64,000 nt of DNA. Origin: Certhia americana. Lineage: Eukaryota; Chordata; Aves; Passeriformes; Certhiidae. The stretch lies in assembly GCA_018697195.1 (NCBI GenBank), contig CM031878.1:33621374-33685373 (forward strand), read 5' to 3'. Below, one piece after another: positions 10,648-23,020 of the stretch (positions are counted from its first letter, which is position 1; each line of letters begins with the position of its first letter). The translations under genes and the position numbers were made by a program. A model generated the notes under the pieces. That model saw only the letters and a list, made by a program, of their open reading frames with translations, did not search any database and was not told the DNA's origin.

Positions 10648-13600
10648 AGTAGACATGTTTCTTCCCAAAACATCATCAAATTTTAGTGATGAACATGTCA
10701 GCTAGCATTGTCAGTTAAGAGAAGAACAAGTTTATAGTTCCTACCTCCAGTGAGAAAACTCAGCCAGCTAGGGGAGAACTTCTACTTTACCTATTAGTTA
10801 TTGTCAGTGAAAAGTACTCTTTTTTTCTAGGATATGCATACAGCCACAGAAACCAGACTAAAGAAAAGAGAGCACCTGTTGTGTCACCTGTGTAGGCCCA
10901 TGTCAGGTTACCTAACTGAACATAAGCTTTGAGGACTCATCATAGTAACCAACATTTAATGCAGAGAACATGCTCTTCTCATCTTGTTTTGCAGTAAAAG
11001 ATAAGACTTTTATCACATCACAAACCTGTGCCAGAGTCCCTGTCTCTTAGTACTGTGCTGCAAAAGCCTTCATTCCTATGCAAGGCTTCAGGTGAGAGCA
11101 GAAATATCCTATTTCCTTCGTGTGGTGTGGAAAAATAGCAGAACCATATCTATTGGAATATTTTAGAGCTGTCCCAGCCAAACTGGAAATTCTGGTTACA
11201 CCAGGCTCAGTGAAGTATTCAGGAGCTGACTCAGAGAAAAGAGTGACACGTAGTAAAACTAGTAGCATTTTAGCCAGTTCCTTGGAAGTTTCCATTCCCA
11301 GCATGACAAAACACTCATTGATTCAGGAGTTCAATTCAAGGACACTCTGGCACTCCTTACTTTTAGTGTGCTAAAACCAGGTGATGAAATCACAGATATG
11401 TACAAAACACTCTTGCTAGAATGTCTAACAAATACCTGCTTTGAAGGTACTTTTTCTGTATTTCAGTCTGGAATGAAAAACCACAGAAGTTATTCTTTTA
11501 CTATTTAAAAAATTTTATCTTTATTCTGCACAGTCTGAAGTTTTGTTCTAGTTGAATAGACCATTTTCTTCTAGAAAAAATACCGGCACATTAGTGTGAT
11601 GGTACTGGGACTGTGTTGGATTACAGTGAAGCAACAGGTTCTGTGAAATTCTGTTTAATAAGGCATAGCCAATATTTTCTGCTGAGCATCTGATAATTAT
11701 ATAAAATTCTAAGAACTACCATTTGTATGTTACTAAACTGTGTGTGAAACATGTAAAAGACAAAACTGGTGCATTTCAGATATTATAGAAATATTACATA
11801 AAAGTGTAGACCTTGAGGCTTTTTGAAAGTTTATGTCGATTCTCAAGAATTTCTCCAGCTTTTCAATCTCTGTTTCTCTCTGGTGTCTTTTCTCCACACC
11901 AAATCCTCAATTAGCTCCTTGAAAGCGTTGCTTTCAGCTAGCTTCCCATTATTTCTGCACAGGATTGTCTTGTGCCATATGGACATGCTTCACGTTTAGT
12001 TCTCAAAATTCCCTAAATTTTAATACTTCTTAAGCAACCAAGCTTTTTTTCTTTCTTTTTTTTTTTTTTTAAACAAACAAACAAAAAACCCGTTTAAATG
12101 CATTTTAAGTCCCTCCCTCTTTGTCCATTTTCCAAAAATGGTTTAATAGCTGTCTCAGATTGAATAACTGTAATTAACTAATTAGGTTGAATCATATGGT
12201 GGCCATCTGAATGGCAGGTGTATTGTCACACGTATTTTTTTTCAGCCACAATTGACCCAGATCAAAATGTTTGTGACAAGTCTGTCACATATTATAAAAG
12301 CAACCTTCAATTAATCATTTGGCAAAATAGTAAGGAGAATCCTACGTGCAGAGGCTTTGGCAGCACAAGAAAAGTAATACAGGGCAAGGCAGCTCAGGCA
12401 GTTTACCACCTTGAAGATAATAAAACAAGATTCTTATATGTTTGACAGATTCTGGTCCAAATATCTTTTGTTTCTCAATAATCAACACAGATTGCTATCA
12501 GGAGTCTTGCAATGGAATGTAGAAGAACAAGACTGAGGGTCTAGGTGAAAGGTTAGGAGATGTTTACTGGATTGTCATGATGTTTGCAGGTGAATAGACA
12601 TTAGGCAACTTGGAGGTCAGTGTCAAGCTACTTCTGCAGAAATGGTGTGCAAGAGATGTAGGAAATGGTGTGTAAGAAATGTGTTACAGGAAGTAACTGA
12701 GATAGCTGAGATCAGTTAAGAAAGTAATAAACAATGGGACAGGCAATGGATTTTTCAGCTCATTAAATTTAAGAAATACCAGGAATAACTTAATTACAGA
12801 TTTTGGTGAATCTGCTTCTCATGAGTTGTAAAGCAATCAAAAATTAGATACTAAAATATTTTCTGACCTAGAACTTAATACGACTTGGCTCTTATTATCT
12901 GCTTTTCATGGGGAAGAACAAAAGACTAAAGTGCTAAAGTTTTACAGAAAAAGGCAATCACTCAGAGGGAAAAGCCTGTTAGGAGGGCATAAGCTCAAGT
13001 GAGAATGAGTATGGAGATAAAAGGAGCAGACATTTGATGTTCATGAAGCTTCTTAGGTTTGGGAACACTTTACAAAAGAAAGTAAATCAGTTTATCAACG
13101 CTGTTTGTCTTTACTGCAGGATTTGGTTTCACAATGATGTAAAGAATAATAAGATTGAACCAGTGACCACTGAATTAATTCATGGAAATGCCCTGAAGAA
13201 CAGTACCCTCTCAAAAACACAGGAGATACATAGCCCCAGTGGTAGATACGCTTTTTTTTATGTCCAAAAATTGGACATTCCATGCAGGAATGCATGCAGA
13301 CATGCAGGAATATCCTGCCTAGGCATTGACCTCTATTCTCTTTACAGAAAAGATTTTGTTGGTTTTCAACCTACAAGGGATAGAAGTTTTTCATCTGTGC
13401 AGTAACATCAGAAAGAGCAGAAAATGAAAATTATTGTCCTAGTGACTGACATTGCAGGGAGGATGTAATGAAGGAAGTACCTACAATGTTTTTCCGTGCA
13501 TGCTAATGATAATTTTTAAGATTATTTACTTCTTTCCTTCTCTAAGCTTGCTGTTACAGCCTTGATCACAGAGTAAGCAACAGTTGAACAAACAAGAAAG

Positions 13601-15326
13601 ATTCTGGTGAAAATTTCTCATTGCTAAAATGAATACATAGTTTGTAATACTCCTGCTGCCATCAATATGTGATGCATGTTCAAGGCACACCTGTGTTTGT
13701 GACAGCACTGCCATCTGTATAAGGCAACCACTCTTTCACAGGCAATCTTCTTAAAACCACCTATTGAAGAAATAGCCCTAATCATCGCTCGTGTCTGCCA
13801 CTGCAAAGAAATCCTTCTCTCTTCAAATGTGCCAATTCATATTTTCTTAACACAGGAAATATTTGCATAAAAGCAATGGAAAAGTGCTAGCCATAATTTC
13901 CTTGATTTTTGGGCTCCATCCCATCTGCTGTGCACACAATCCCAGTAGTCCTGTAAGCAGCCTGTGTCAGACACAACACTGCTGCGGACAGAAGCGTTAG
14001 GCTGCATCAGTCTCCCAAAAGCTCTCTGCCTCGCTATGGCCAGAGAGTGTCACTTGTCCTTGCTAGTAAGCCTAGCTGGGTGCTGCCCTACTCTTTTTCC
14101 TAATCACACCAAAGCTATGAATATAAAAGGCATGTACAAAGAAGAACCCCAGAAGTAAAACCAGGCTTGCTCTGAATAACGCAACTGGTATGTTTGTTGC
14201 TAAATTAATTACATTGTGGAAAACACTGTGTGCTGCTTCTTCAATATTACCAGTTCAGCTGCATCCACCCACAATGAAAATGACTGTTTTTCTTATTGGA
14301 AGTTATAATTAAAAATTGTTCTTCCCCCCCACCCCCCAAAAAAAACCCAAAACCAAAACCAAACCAAACTTCAACAAAAAGCTTCCCATCCAAACCAAAT
14401 AAAACAAACAAAACCCCAAAACTCAGGATTGTTTTAGGACATCCCCTATTCCACTTACTTTCTCAAGGGTATCCCGAGCTGCAGAGGTTCAAAACAAGTC
14501 ATCTAAATCAGTACTAGCTTCATGTGGAGATGTTCTAACCAGTTTTTCTACATTATTAATTTCCCTACCTCCTGCACATGGATCGCTCATTTTGCCCCAC
14601 ACTGTTTACCTTGGCAAAGAAATAGCAGTGGAACCCATAATTTATGCTACAAAACAGGTTGAGCAGAAAATTCAATAGAGCCTGCTTTATATTACAGAAC
14701 TAATTGCCCCCAAAACTAAGGGTTTTTCATAGCCATCATCAGTGTTGTATCAGACAGGTTTAATAAAAAGATTAATATAATCCTTCATTACCTAAAATAA
14801 TAAACCAGAGATTCATGAATGCTGTCAACCCTGTACTTGTACATGTACTTGGCAACCAGGATGTACTTACATGGAACAGATACTTTGAGATACTGCAAAA
14901 CATTTACTAGTGAGTGAGAAAGGACACGATATCCAGGGGTGCTTTGAATGATCTTCTACTTCCTTTCTTGAGGAAAGAAGAGAAGAATAGTGTTTTCTCA
15001 CAGCAGAGAAGAAATAGTGTTTTCTCAAATCAGAGAAGTGACTTCAATTATCGTTAACTGTCTCTGTAGATAAGTAAGGAAGTGGCATAAAAACACTTCA
15101 ACTGTTTTATCTGATGTCGAAAATATATAAAAAAAGCAAACCTGGGCAACCTAACATCTTCTTTTAAGGAGAAATCAAGCCATGGAGGAAAATCTGTATA
15201 AACATCTGTTTTGATCCACTTGTTTGTTTTTATGTCAAATATCTAATAAATTGTTTGTAGCCCATAATAAGCCTATAAACTAGAATACAAGTTTCTCAAT
15301 CTGTTGCCTTGTGAAAGAACTTGGAA

Positions 15327-16190
15327 TCATAAAATGGTTTGGGTTGAAAGGGACCTTAAAAATCCTCTAGTTCCAACCCCCAATATGGGAGGGGACACCT
15401 TCCACTCAGAGCCCCATCCAATCCAGCAATAAACACTTTGAGGGATGAAGCATCCACAACTTATCTGGGCAACTTGTTTCAACACCTCACCAGTCACCCA
15501 GTAAAGAATTTCTTCCTTATATCTAAACGATATCAAGTTTAAAGCCATTACTCCCTGTCCTTTCACTAAATATTCCTGTAAAAGTCATTCTCACCCTTTT
15601 TTTATAAGCCCACTTTAGGAATTGAAATGCTCCTCTTAGGTCTCCCCAGTCTTCTCTTCTCCAGCCTGATCAACACCACCTCTCAGTCCTCTCATTCACA
15701 GGAGAGGTTCTGTAGCTCTTTGGTCATCTTGGTGGCCCTCCCCTGCATTTTCTATAAAAGGTCCTTATGTTTGGGGCCCCAGAGTTCGATGCAGCACTCA
15801 AAGTTGGGTCTCATGAGAGAAACGTAGGAGGCAGAATCCCCCCCTTTCCCTGCTGCCCATGATGCTTTTGATGTAGCCCAGGATACAGCTGGCTTTCTGG
15901 ACTGCAGGCATACCTGGACACATCACTTAAAAGTTTCTGGTCAGCCAACGTGCCCAAATTCTTCTCTGGGCTGCTCTTAATCCAGTCTCCTCTCAACCTG
16001 TATTTGTGCTTAGGATTTTCCTGATCCAAGTGCAGAACATTGTGCTTGGCCTTGTTGAACTTCATAAGGTTTGCATGGGCCCACCTCTCAAGCTTATCAA
16101 AGTCCCTCTGGATAGCATCCCCACCCTCCAGTGTGTTGACCACACCACATAGCTTGGTGTTGTCAGCAGATTTGCTGACTTAATACCAAA
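15327..16190 (-). mobile_element. CR1 LINE, 5'-truncated, antisense
   Basis: The low-coordinate edge is the avian CR1 3' tail in reverse complement (aaatggtttgggttgaaagggacc, then the atcatctagttccaaccc-type block). Higher up, the minus strand reads as decayed CR1 reverse-transcriptase C-terminal sequence: RDFDKLERWAHANLMKFNKA and HKYRLRGDWIKSSPEKNLG, at about 16125-15950. Frameshifts and stops follow, so it is inactive. CR1 is the dominant LINE in bird genomes and is usually 5'-truncated, as here. Confidence 0.93.
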
Positions 16191-16419
16191 TGACCCAGAA
16201 GTTTGATATATTTTGAAAAATCTTTGAGAAGCTGTGAAATAACAATGCAGTTACATTTTTTTCTAGTCTTCCAATTCACCACACTCCCCTGTTTCTCACA
16301 CCTCATTCTCCACATCATTCCTCAATCAACAACTCATAATCCTCCAGAATGTTGACTTTAGAAACAAAGAAACAAACAGATTTTGTAAAGCATGGTGCTA
16401 TGACCATTTCCTTGGGCCT

Positions 16420-16850
16420 GTTCCAGCGCCCACCCTCTGGGTGAAGAACCTTTTCTGCTATCCAACCTAAACCTCCCAACGTAACTTCAGGCCATTCCTT
16501 TGGATCCACAAGAGATTAGTGCCTGGCCCTTCTCTTCCCCTCACGAGGAAGTTGTAGATTGCAATGAGATCTGTCCTCAAGTCTCCTCCAGGCTGAACAG
16601 ACCAAGTAACCTCAGCTGCTCCTGATGCAACTTCCCCACAAGGCCCTTCAACCATCTTTGTGATCCTTCTTTGGACATTCTATAACAGTTTCTGTCTTTC
16701 TTATGTTGTGGCACCCAAACCAAGCCCCAGCACTCGAGGTGAGGCCACCCCAGCTCAGAGCACAGCAGGACAATCCCCTCCCTTGCCTGACTGGTGATGC
16801 TGTGCCTGAGGCACCCCAGGAAAGGCTGGCCCTCCTGGCCAATAATTACA
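16420..16850 (-). mobile_element. CR1 LINE fragment, antisense
   Basis: On the minus strand this encodes broken CR1 C-terminal sequence including DLRTDLIAIYNFL and a RNGLKL-like block. The plus strand shows the familiar antisense pattern (cacccaaaccaagccccagc, then gaggccaccccagctc, then ctggccctcctggcc). It has the same orientation as the CR1 just below it, but appears to be a separate insertion of another subfamily, since the reverse-transcriptase segments overlap. Confidence 0.85.
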
Positions 16851-18084
16851 GGAGTGCCTCCCTTTTTACCTTCACCTTTTCACATCAGTTTTGCTCCTGT
16901 GGGCTAGTTGTCCATGTATATGTTTCCCAGGAATTTGGAATTTTCAATTTCAAGCTGGTAAAAAAACTAAGTGATTTTTATTCAAAAATTCCAAAGTTGA
17001 GGTAATTATCTTCTGTGCATTATTTGGTATTACATATAGTGATTTTTATTCAATCAATTTTTGATCCTGAACCAATTTCTGAAGAACCATGACTGATACA
17101 GAAAATATCCTATAACATGTACTTGCTTTATTACCAAATCCTCAGTATATTCAATATGAACCATCTTCTACTTCACTTTATGCCTCCTCACAATTAGAAT
17201 GTTCAATGCAGTATTTTGGGGAGCGGTGGGGAGAATGATGATTTTTGGAAGTCTTTTTCTCTTTGAACATAGCTCTTTCCATGCATGTATAGGAAAGGAG
17301 AAGCAGGATGAATGATACACAGTTGTGTCTTTATTTTTATGAGAACACCAGACCACTTTCACAGAATAGTCTATCAATACATTACTTCATACAGAGAACT
17401 GCAGCAGTATGCCAAAGAAACAAAATGGTCAACACTGCACCTTCTGACATTTAAATTTATATTTTTATGTTTTATGTTCAGACCATAAATTTTCTTAATT
17501 GTATCTTAAAATATTACTCAGGAAGTGGCTGCAAGAAGTAAAAGTTGTGAGGTATTTGGACAGTAATGTCAACAACTGCAGCAATGCAGTCTCTGTATCT
17601 ATGCACATTTAATCAGTAGACCTAAAAGTGACCTTCACTTCAGTGAAGGAATAACTGCCCTCTCTATTTAATTCAGAAACTACAGATACAAGAAAATCTA
17701 TGCATCAAGTCCTCTTTCGTCTTGGTTTGCATTAGAAACACATTTTAAACTATTTTTTCAAAAGTTTCATTCTTTTGAGCTTCTAAGGTAATTAAGCTGC
17801 TACTGAGGATGAAGTACAGTGTTGATAACAAGAAATGAAACCCTTTCTTTCTGTCAAGGTCCTGTAAGTCATCATCAAGAGATAAATACTTACTGCTTTT
17901 TTGGTTTTTTCCTTTTAAAAAATATTTACTTCTACCACAAAACACCACTACTTACATTTACAGTGCACTACATGATAAAGCTTAGAAATAGAAGGACCAA
18001 TGGAAAAAAACCCAGAGAAATCCAGCAGGAATTTTGTCCCTCAGGGAGGTTTACTGAAGCTGCCAGAAAAAATCTTCTCAAAAT
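16851..18084. other. Intergenic sequence, no gene seen
   Basis: AT-rich sequence with only short chance frames. Nothing else recognised. Confidence 0.5.
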
Positions 18085-18615
18085 ATAAGAAGTGTGCTTT
18101 TTCTTCACACTTCGCTTGCATGGTACTGTATTTTGGCTTTGTGCTGCAAAACCATGCTGGCAACTCAGGGGTGTTTTCATGCACAGCACTGAAACCTTGA
18201 TCAAGGCCTTTTCTGCTCTTTACCCCACCAGTGATTTGGCTGGGCATGCACAAAGAATTGAGACAGCTAACTCCAACTCACAGGATACCCCAGATCATAT
18301 GTCATCATGCTAAACATATAAACCTACAAGAAGAAGAATAAAGGAGGTAATGTTTGGAGTGATGACAGTTGATTTTCCCAAGTCACTCTTACGAGTGATG
18401 GAGCCCTGCTTTCCTAAGAATAGCTGAACACCTGCCTGTTCAAGGGAAGAAATTCTTGGTTTTGCTTGGCTTATCTGCAAAGTTTTTGCATTAACTATTA
18501 AACCATGAGATTTCTCACCTTTACCCTTCTGATCCTCTCCCTATTCTGCTGTAAGGAAATAAGCGAGCAGCTATATGGGGTTTGGTTCACAGCTAGGCTT
18601 AAACTACAACTTGAA
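18085..18615 (+). mobile_element. Diverged ERV solo LTR (same family as 52680-53275)
   Basis: This follows the 52.7 kb LTR block by block: tatggtactgtattttggc, aaggccttttctgctc, catcatgctaaacatataaa, gatggagccctgctttcc and gctgaacacctgcctgttc, then a loose 3' end. It is strongly mutated and both edges are indistinct. No flanking retroviral genes are seen. Confidence 0.75.
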
Positions 18616-20664
18616 GAAACTTGTTTTGTCCTGGAAATTGCAATTACTTAACTAATTGATACATAAGTGAATACATGTGCAGCAGACTGTACTAAGGAAA
18701 GGTACTAAGTATTCTTGACTTAGATAGTATGGAACTGTTAAAAGGTACCATCTATGAAGAAATTTAGGAAGTTCTTACAAGCGACACCAATTTTATAGGC
18801 AGTCCTAAAATCTTAGGGAAGTTCTTGTTCAACATCTGTCTGTAAAAGACATGAGACAGGCAAACCTGAATAAAATATCTACATAAGACACAGATTTAAA
18901 CTTTAGAAAACAAAAAAAGACAAGGAGTGGTGAAATGCAGAACATAAACTGACTAGTCTGTAATTACAACCCTATATGTACCCTCCGGGGCAGAACAAGA
19001 ACCAAACCACTAACTCTTGGGAACATAAAGAAACAAGGCAGATTTGGAAACTGGAATCTGGAAAATCAACAGGACAAGTTTGGAAAGGGCCTTGTGAAAG
19101 ATTATATAAAGGTACAATGAAATACACATCCCAGCAATATCCCTTTTGATAAAATTGCTCCATTTCCAAGAACTTACACCATCTTCAAAAGCCTGTGGAC
19201 AATGATGAAATTCCTAATAAAAATTTAATTATAACTCTTATGCTGCAGTACACCACTCTGGGAACTACTCAACAAGCAGCTCTGTCTAGATGTACGAATA
19301 AACCCATTGTAACTTATGGTAATGTGCAGTTATTATGATTGTGTGATGAGCTTACAGTAAAGTCCCAAAAAGGAAATAATTGAATCACATACCGGGGGTA
19401 ATTCTTATTATAGATTTAAGTTCTAAATATACAAGTGAAAGACAATCTTGTGTTGCAGGCATTAAGCAGCTGCCACCTAGTCCATGTTAGGAATTTTGCA
19501 GATGCCACCTCAACAGGGCTCAGCCCTAGGTTCCTGCCTGAGGGAGACAGGCCACCAATCTGCTGAGTAAATAACTTGTTTCTTTATCTGACATACAGAG
19601 GAGCTCGAGCTGTGTGGTCCAAGGAGGGACCCCCATTCCTGACCACACCCCCCAGCTATACTTTGGTTGCTGGGCTGACATTTGTCTGAAAAATTACCAT
19701 GTTCCCTTAGAAATGTTTTTTTTTTTTTTTTTTTTTGGTTTTTTTTTTTAAAATTTTTCCTTTTTCCCTTTTAATTTTTTTTTTTTTTTTTTTTTTTTGG
19801 TTCTTAGCTTCATTCTGATTGCATCTGCCACTTTTAGCTAGTTTTGTGGTTGCATCATTAGCTTTATCCCAAGGTTTACTCTCAGAGAGTCCTTGCAGCC
19901 TAAGGCCTCGAGTACTTTAGCTTCAAGTGCTAAGCAAGGCTATTAATCCTAACAATTCTCAACACTTGGAAATACACAGTTTATTATTTCCTTATGGAAC
20001 AGAACACCTAGACCAGTGATGGAAAATTATCAGTCTATGAATTTTATCCACAATTGACATGATACAAAAGAATTCCCGTTTTTTGGGAGATTCTGGAGAA
20101 TTCATGTGTTCAGATTTCATACTTCCATGTGGTTTCTCAGGAATCACATATACAGTACTTTTATGAACATGTTATATGGAGACAGAGGGACAGAGAAGGA
20201 CATTTTATTTCCTGCACAACGAGTTTTAGTAAAAAAATCCTTAAAATTGAATTATTGAAAAATTTTCAGCTGATGCCAGTAGAGCAACCCTGCTATTAAA
20301 AAAGAACCCACAACAATACATGAAATACAGTGAATGTCTAACTGAAAAAAAAAAAAAAAAAAAATCCAGAAATAACAAAGTACTGCCTTCTTTTACAGAA
20401 TTTACACCAAATGTCATAAGGAAAGCCATACAGGGAAATTATGAGTAGATGTTGAAAGATTGATGCTAAAGATAGAACAAAGTAAAGATAAGAGGCTTAT
20501 TCTGTACATACAAATAACATTTAAAGAAACTTCAGCTTCATGGTTCTAAACTGACATTTATGTTTGGACATACTGGAAAAAAGTATTGATACAGAATTCT
20601 TGTTTTCTCTCCTGTCTACAGGTAGCAATATCAGACAATTTAGCATGAAATCATATTAAATAAA
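18616..20664. other. Repeat-like intergenic stretch, no gene
   Basis: Bases 18960-19690 have LTR-like pieces (TATATAAAGG near 19105, AATAAACC near 19297, and a GC-richer block with gaggagctcgagctgtgtgg near 19602). I cannot name a family. T-rich tracts lie at 19717-19799 and a run of A at 20345-20364. Confidence 0.4.
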
Positions 20665-21371
20665 GATCTTACACTAACGGTGAAGTGGCAGTGCCCATGG
20701 AGAGTTCCACACCAGAGCATGGGGATGCCTGAAGGAGGCTGTGACCCCATGGAGCAAGCCCAGACTGCAGCAAGTTTGTTGGCAGGACTTGGGACCCCAT
20801 GGGTGACCCATGATGGAGCAGTCTGTTCCAGAAGCACTGTGCTCTGTAGAAGGGACATATGCTGGAGCAGTTTGTGAAGAACTGCAGATTGTGGGAAGAA
20901 CTCACAATGGAGAAGTTTATGGAGGACTGACTCCCATGGCAGGGACCCCACACTGGAGTAGAGAAAGACTGTGAGGAATCCTCCCCGTGAGGAGGAAGGA
21001 ATGGCAGAAACAACACATAATCAACTGACCACATCCTCTGTTCCTTGTCCCCTGTCTCATTTGCAGAGAGAAGATACAGAAAATCAGGAGTGAAGCTGAT
21101 CATGGGAAGAAGGCAAGCGGAAAGGTGCTTTTTAAGATTTAGTTTTATTTCTCATTAATGTGACATGGCTCTTATTTGATCAGTAATAAACTTATTTCCT
21201 CAAGTTGGGTCTGTTTTGCTATGACAGTAATTGCTGAGTGATGTCTCTGCCCTTCTTCGACCCACAAGCTTTTGTTATATTTTTTTTTCTCTCCTGTGTC
21301 CAACTAAGGAAGGGGAATGATGGAACAGCTTTGGTGGGCACCTGGCACCCAGCCAAGGTCAACCCACCACA
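20665..21371 (+). mobile_element. ERV LTR fragment, 5'-truncated (ERVL-type)
   Basis: This matches a common avian LTR: imperfect short repeats of the form 'gga-cccca-tg-tggagcag' (20700-20960), then gaggaatcctccccgtgagg, a polyadenylation-type segment near 21187 (AGTAATAAACTT), and a 3' end ggtgggcacctggcacccag followed by caacccaccaca at 21371. The 5' part is missing. The coding-looking frames across it come from the repeats. Confidence 0.8.
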
Positions 21372-22034
21372 CAGCTGTAACAACAGCTTCAATAAAGTGA
21401 AGAAGGAGAAATGAAACAAACTTCACTGGGAAAGCTGACTTGTGAAACCATCAATAGAAAATCAAATGAGCTTGAGCAGAGCTTTGTGGATACACAGTCT
21501 GCAGTCTTTCAGAAGTCTGCAGTTGGATCACTTGTAAGCAATTGCGAGACCAAACTCTGAAATTGTGTGAAATGTTTCAAAAGTGTAGAGGACAAGTGAA
21601 ACCAATTCAAACATTAGTTCAGAATTCCTGATGTATGTATACATACAGATCTCCATATATGTATGTATGTATTTATGGTTATATACATGATATCTATAAT
21701 TATATACAGAATTACTTTGGGAGAGGGGAATTTTTAAGACAGATGTTAATTTTCATAAATAAAATTTGCAATAGTTCAGAGGTTTGAAGTTTCTCTCATT
21801 TGTTAGTGTCTTAGGAGGACCTTGACTGATTCTCCTGGTTAAAATATTCTTTGCCAGCCTACACCAGGCTGAGCTTTCACCACTCTTGCCATCAGCAGGA
21901 GGAGATGTTCATTCCCCCAGCAGATGTGGTAACATCAGGCTTGCTTCTCACCTTTTCAGTGCAATCAGCAAGTCATACTTAACTGGATCAGAGCAACAAA
22001 AAACAATCTAAGTGGTTCAATTTGATTTATTTGG
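21372..22034. other. Spacer between two LTRs
   Basis: AT-rich sequence with a GTAT-rich microsatellite-like patch at 21630-21710. No retroviral coding sequence is recognisable, so the two neighbouring LTRs do not look like ends of one provirus. Confidence 0.5.
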
Positions 22035-23020
22035 CAAAGTCAGTGGGGTGAGGTGGGAGGCCTCTGCAAGAAGAGGTCAGGGGATGCCTCGTATGGGACA
22101 CAGCTTCTTCCAGACAGTTCCAAGATGGACCCACCACTGGCCAACACTGAACCTGTCAGTGACACTGGTGGAACCACTGTGATAGCATATTTCAAAAAGT
22201 GTAGCAGCCACTCTACAGCAGCTGTGAGAGAGAAGTATGAGAAAAATATGGAAAAAATAGCCCTACAGACACTAATGCCAGCAGTGAAGGAGGTGGAGGA
22301 GGTGGTTCAGATGCTGGAGCAGAGGTTCCTCTGCAGGCTCTGGAAAAAACTGTGGAGCAGGTTGTACCCCTGCACCTCATGGATGACCACAGTTGTACAG
22401 ATATCCACATGGATGATCACATAAGCAGCAGCTAGGTATGTGTTTTGACAAAAGCTGTAGGAACTAGAAAGCTTATGCAGGAGGAGGTTCCTGGCAGGAG
22501 CAGCTGCCTGGGGCAGGAACCCATGCTGGAGCAGTCTGTTCCTGAAGGACAGCAGCCCATTGAAAGGACCCACATAAGGGCAGCTTGTGAAGGACATGGC
22601 AGGGACAAACACCACCAGGATGAAAGACTGGCAGAGAGGAGCAGTTATGGACTGATGACAATCATCATTCTTTATGCTGCTGCAGCACTCAGGAGGGAAG
22701 AATTAGGAAGAGTCAGAAAAGAAGGGGTGAAGTTGAACCTGAGAAGAAGCCAGAGGGACTAAGGAGAAAGTGTTTGTAGTTTGGGGTTTGTTTTGTTTTG
22801 TTTCATCTCTCACCATTGCACTCTATTTTTAATTGACAGTAAATTAATCTTTCCCAAGCTGAGACTGTTTTAACCATGATGGGAATAGGTGAGTAATCTC
22901 CCTGGCTTTATTCCAATCCATGAGATTTTCCAGCTTATTTTCTCCTCCTGTTCTGTGAAGGAAGCAAAGTAAGAGAGCTGGGTAGGCATCTGGCAGCAAA
23001 CCAAGGTCAAACCCACCACA
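22035..23020 (+). mobile_element. Longer ERV LTR related to 20665-21371
   Basis: It begins near a gtgaggtgggaggcctctgc block and contains ccaagatggacccaccactggcc, a gcagctgtgagagagaagta segment, gaggaggtggttcagatgctggag, and repeated ctggagcag units. It ends ggcatctggcagcaaaccaag, then acccaccaca at 23020, the same ending as the LTR fragment upstream. The 123- and 105-codon frames inside it are LTR sequence, not genes. Confidence 0.75.

Larger units (their letters stand above)
8631..15326. other. Intergenic sequence, no gene seen
   Basis: This is AT-rich DNA upstream of RFK. It holds a run of about 30 T (10169-10198) in a longer T-rich tract, a T/A-rich block near 12050-12090, an A/C-rich block near 14325-14420, and a local duplication of GTGTTTTCTCA at 14988-15039. 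The longest frame (13034-13405, 123 codons) has no recognisable domain. Confidence 0.55.

Noticed and set aside
13034..13405. 123-codon plus-strand frame
   Set aside because: No recognisable homology, low-quality composition; likely chance.
22053..22762. 123- and 105-codon frames
   Set aside because: They translate an ERV LTR, which is non-coding.
20665..23020. A complete provirus with paired LTRs
   Set aside because: The two LTRs differ in subfamily structure and only about 660 bp without retroviral coding sequence separates them.
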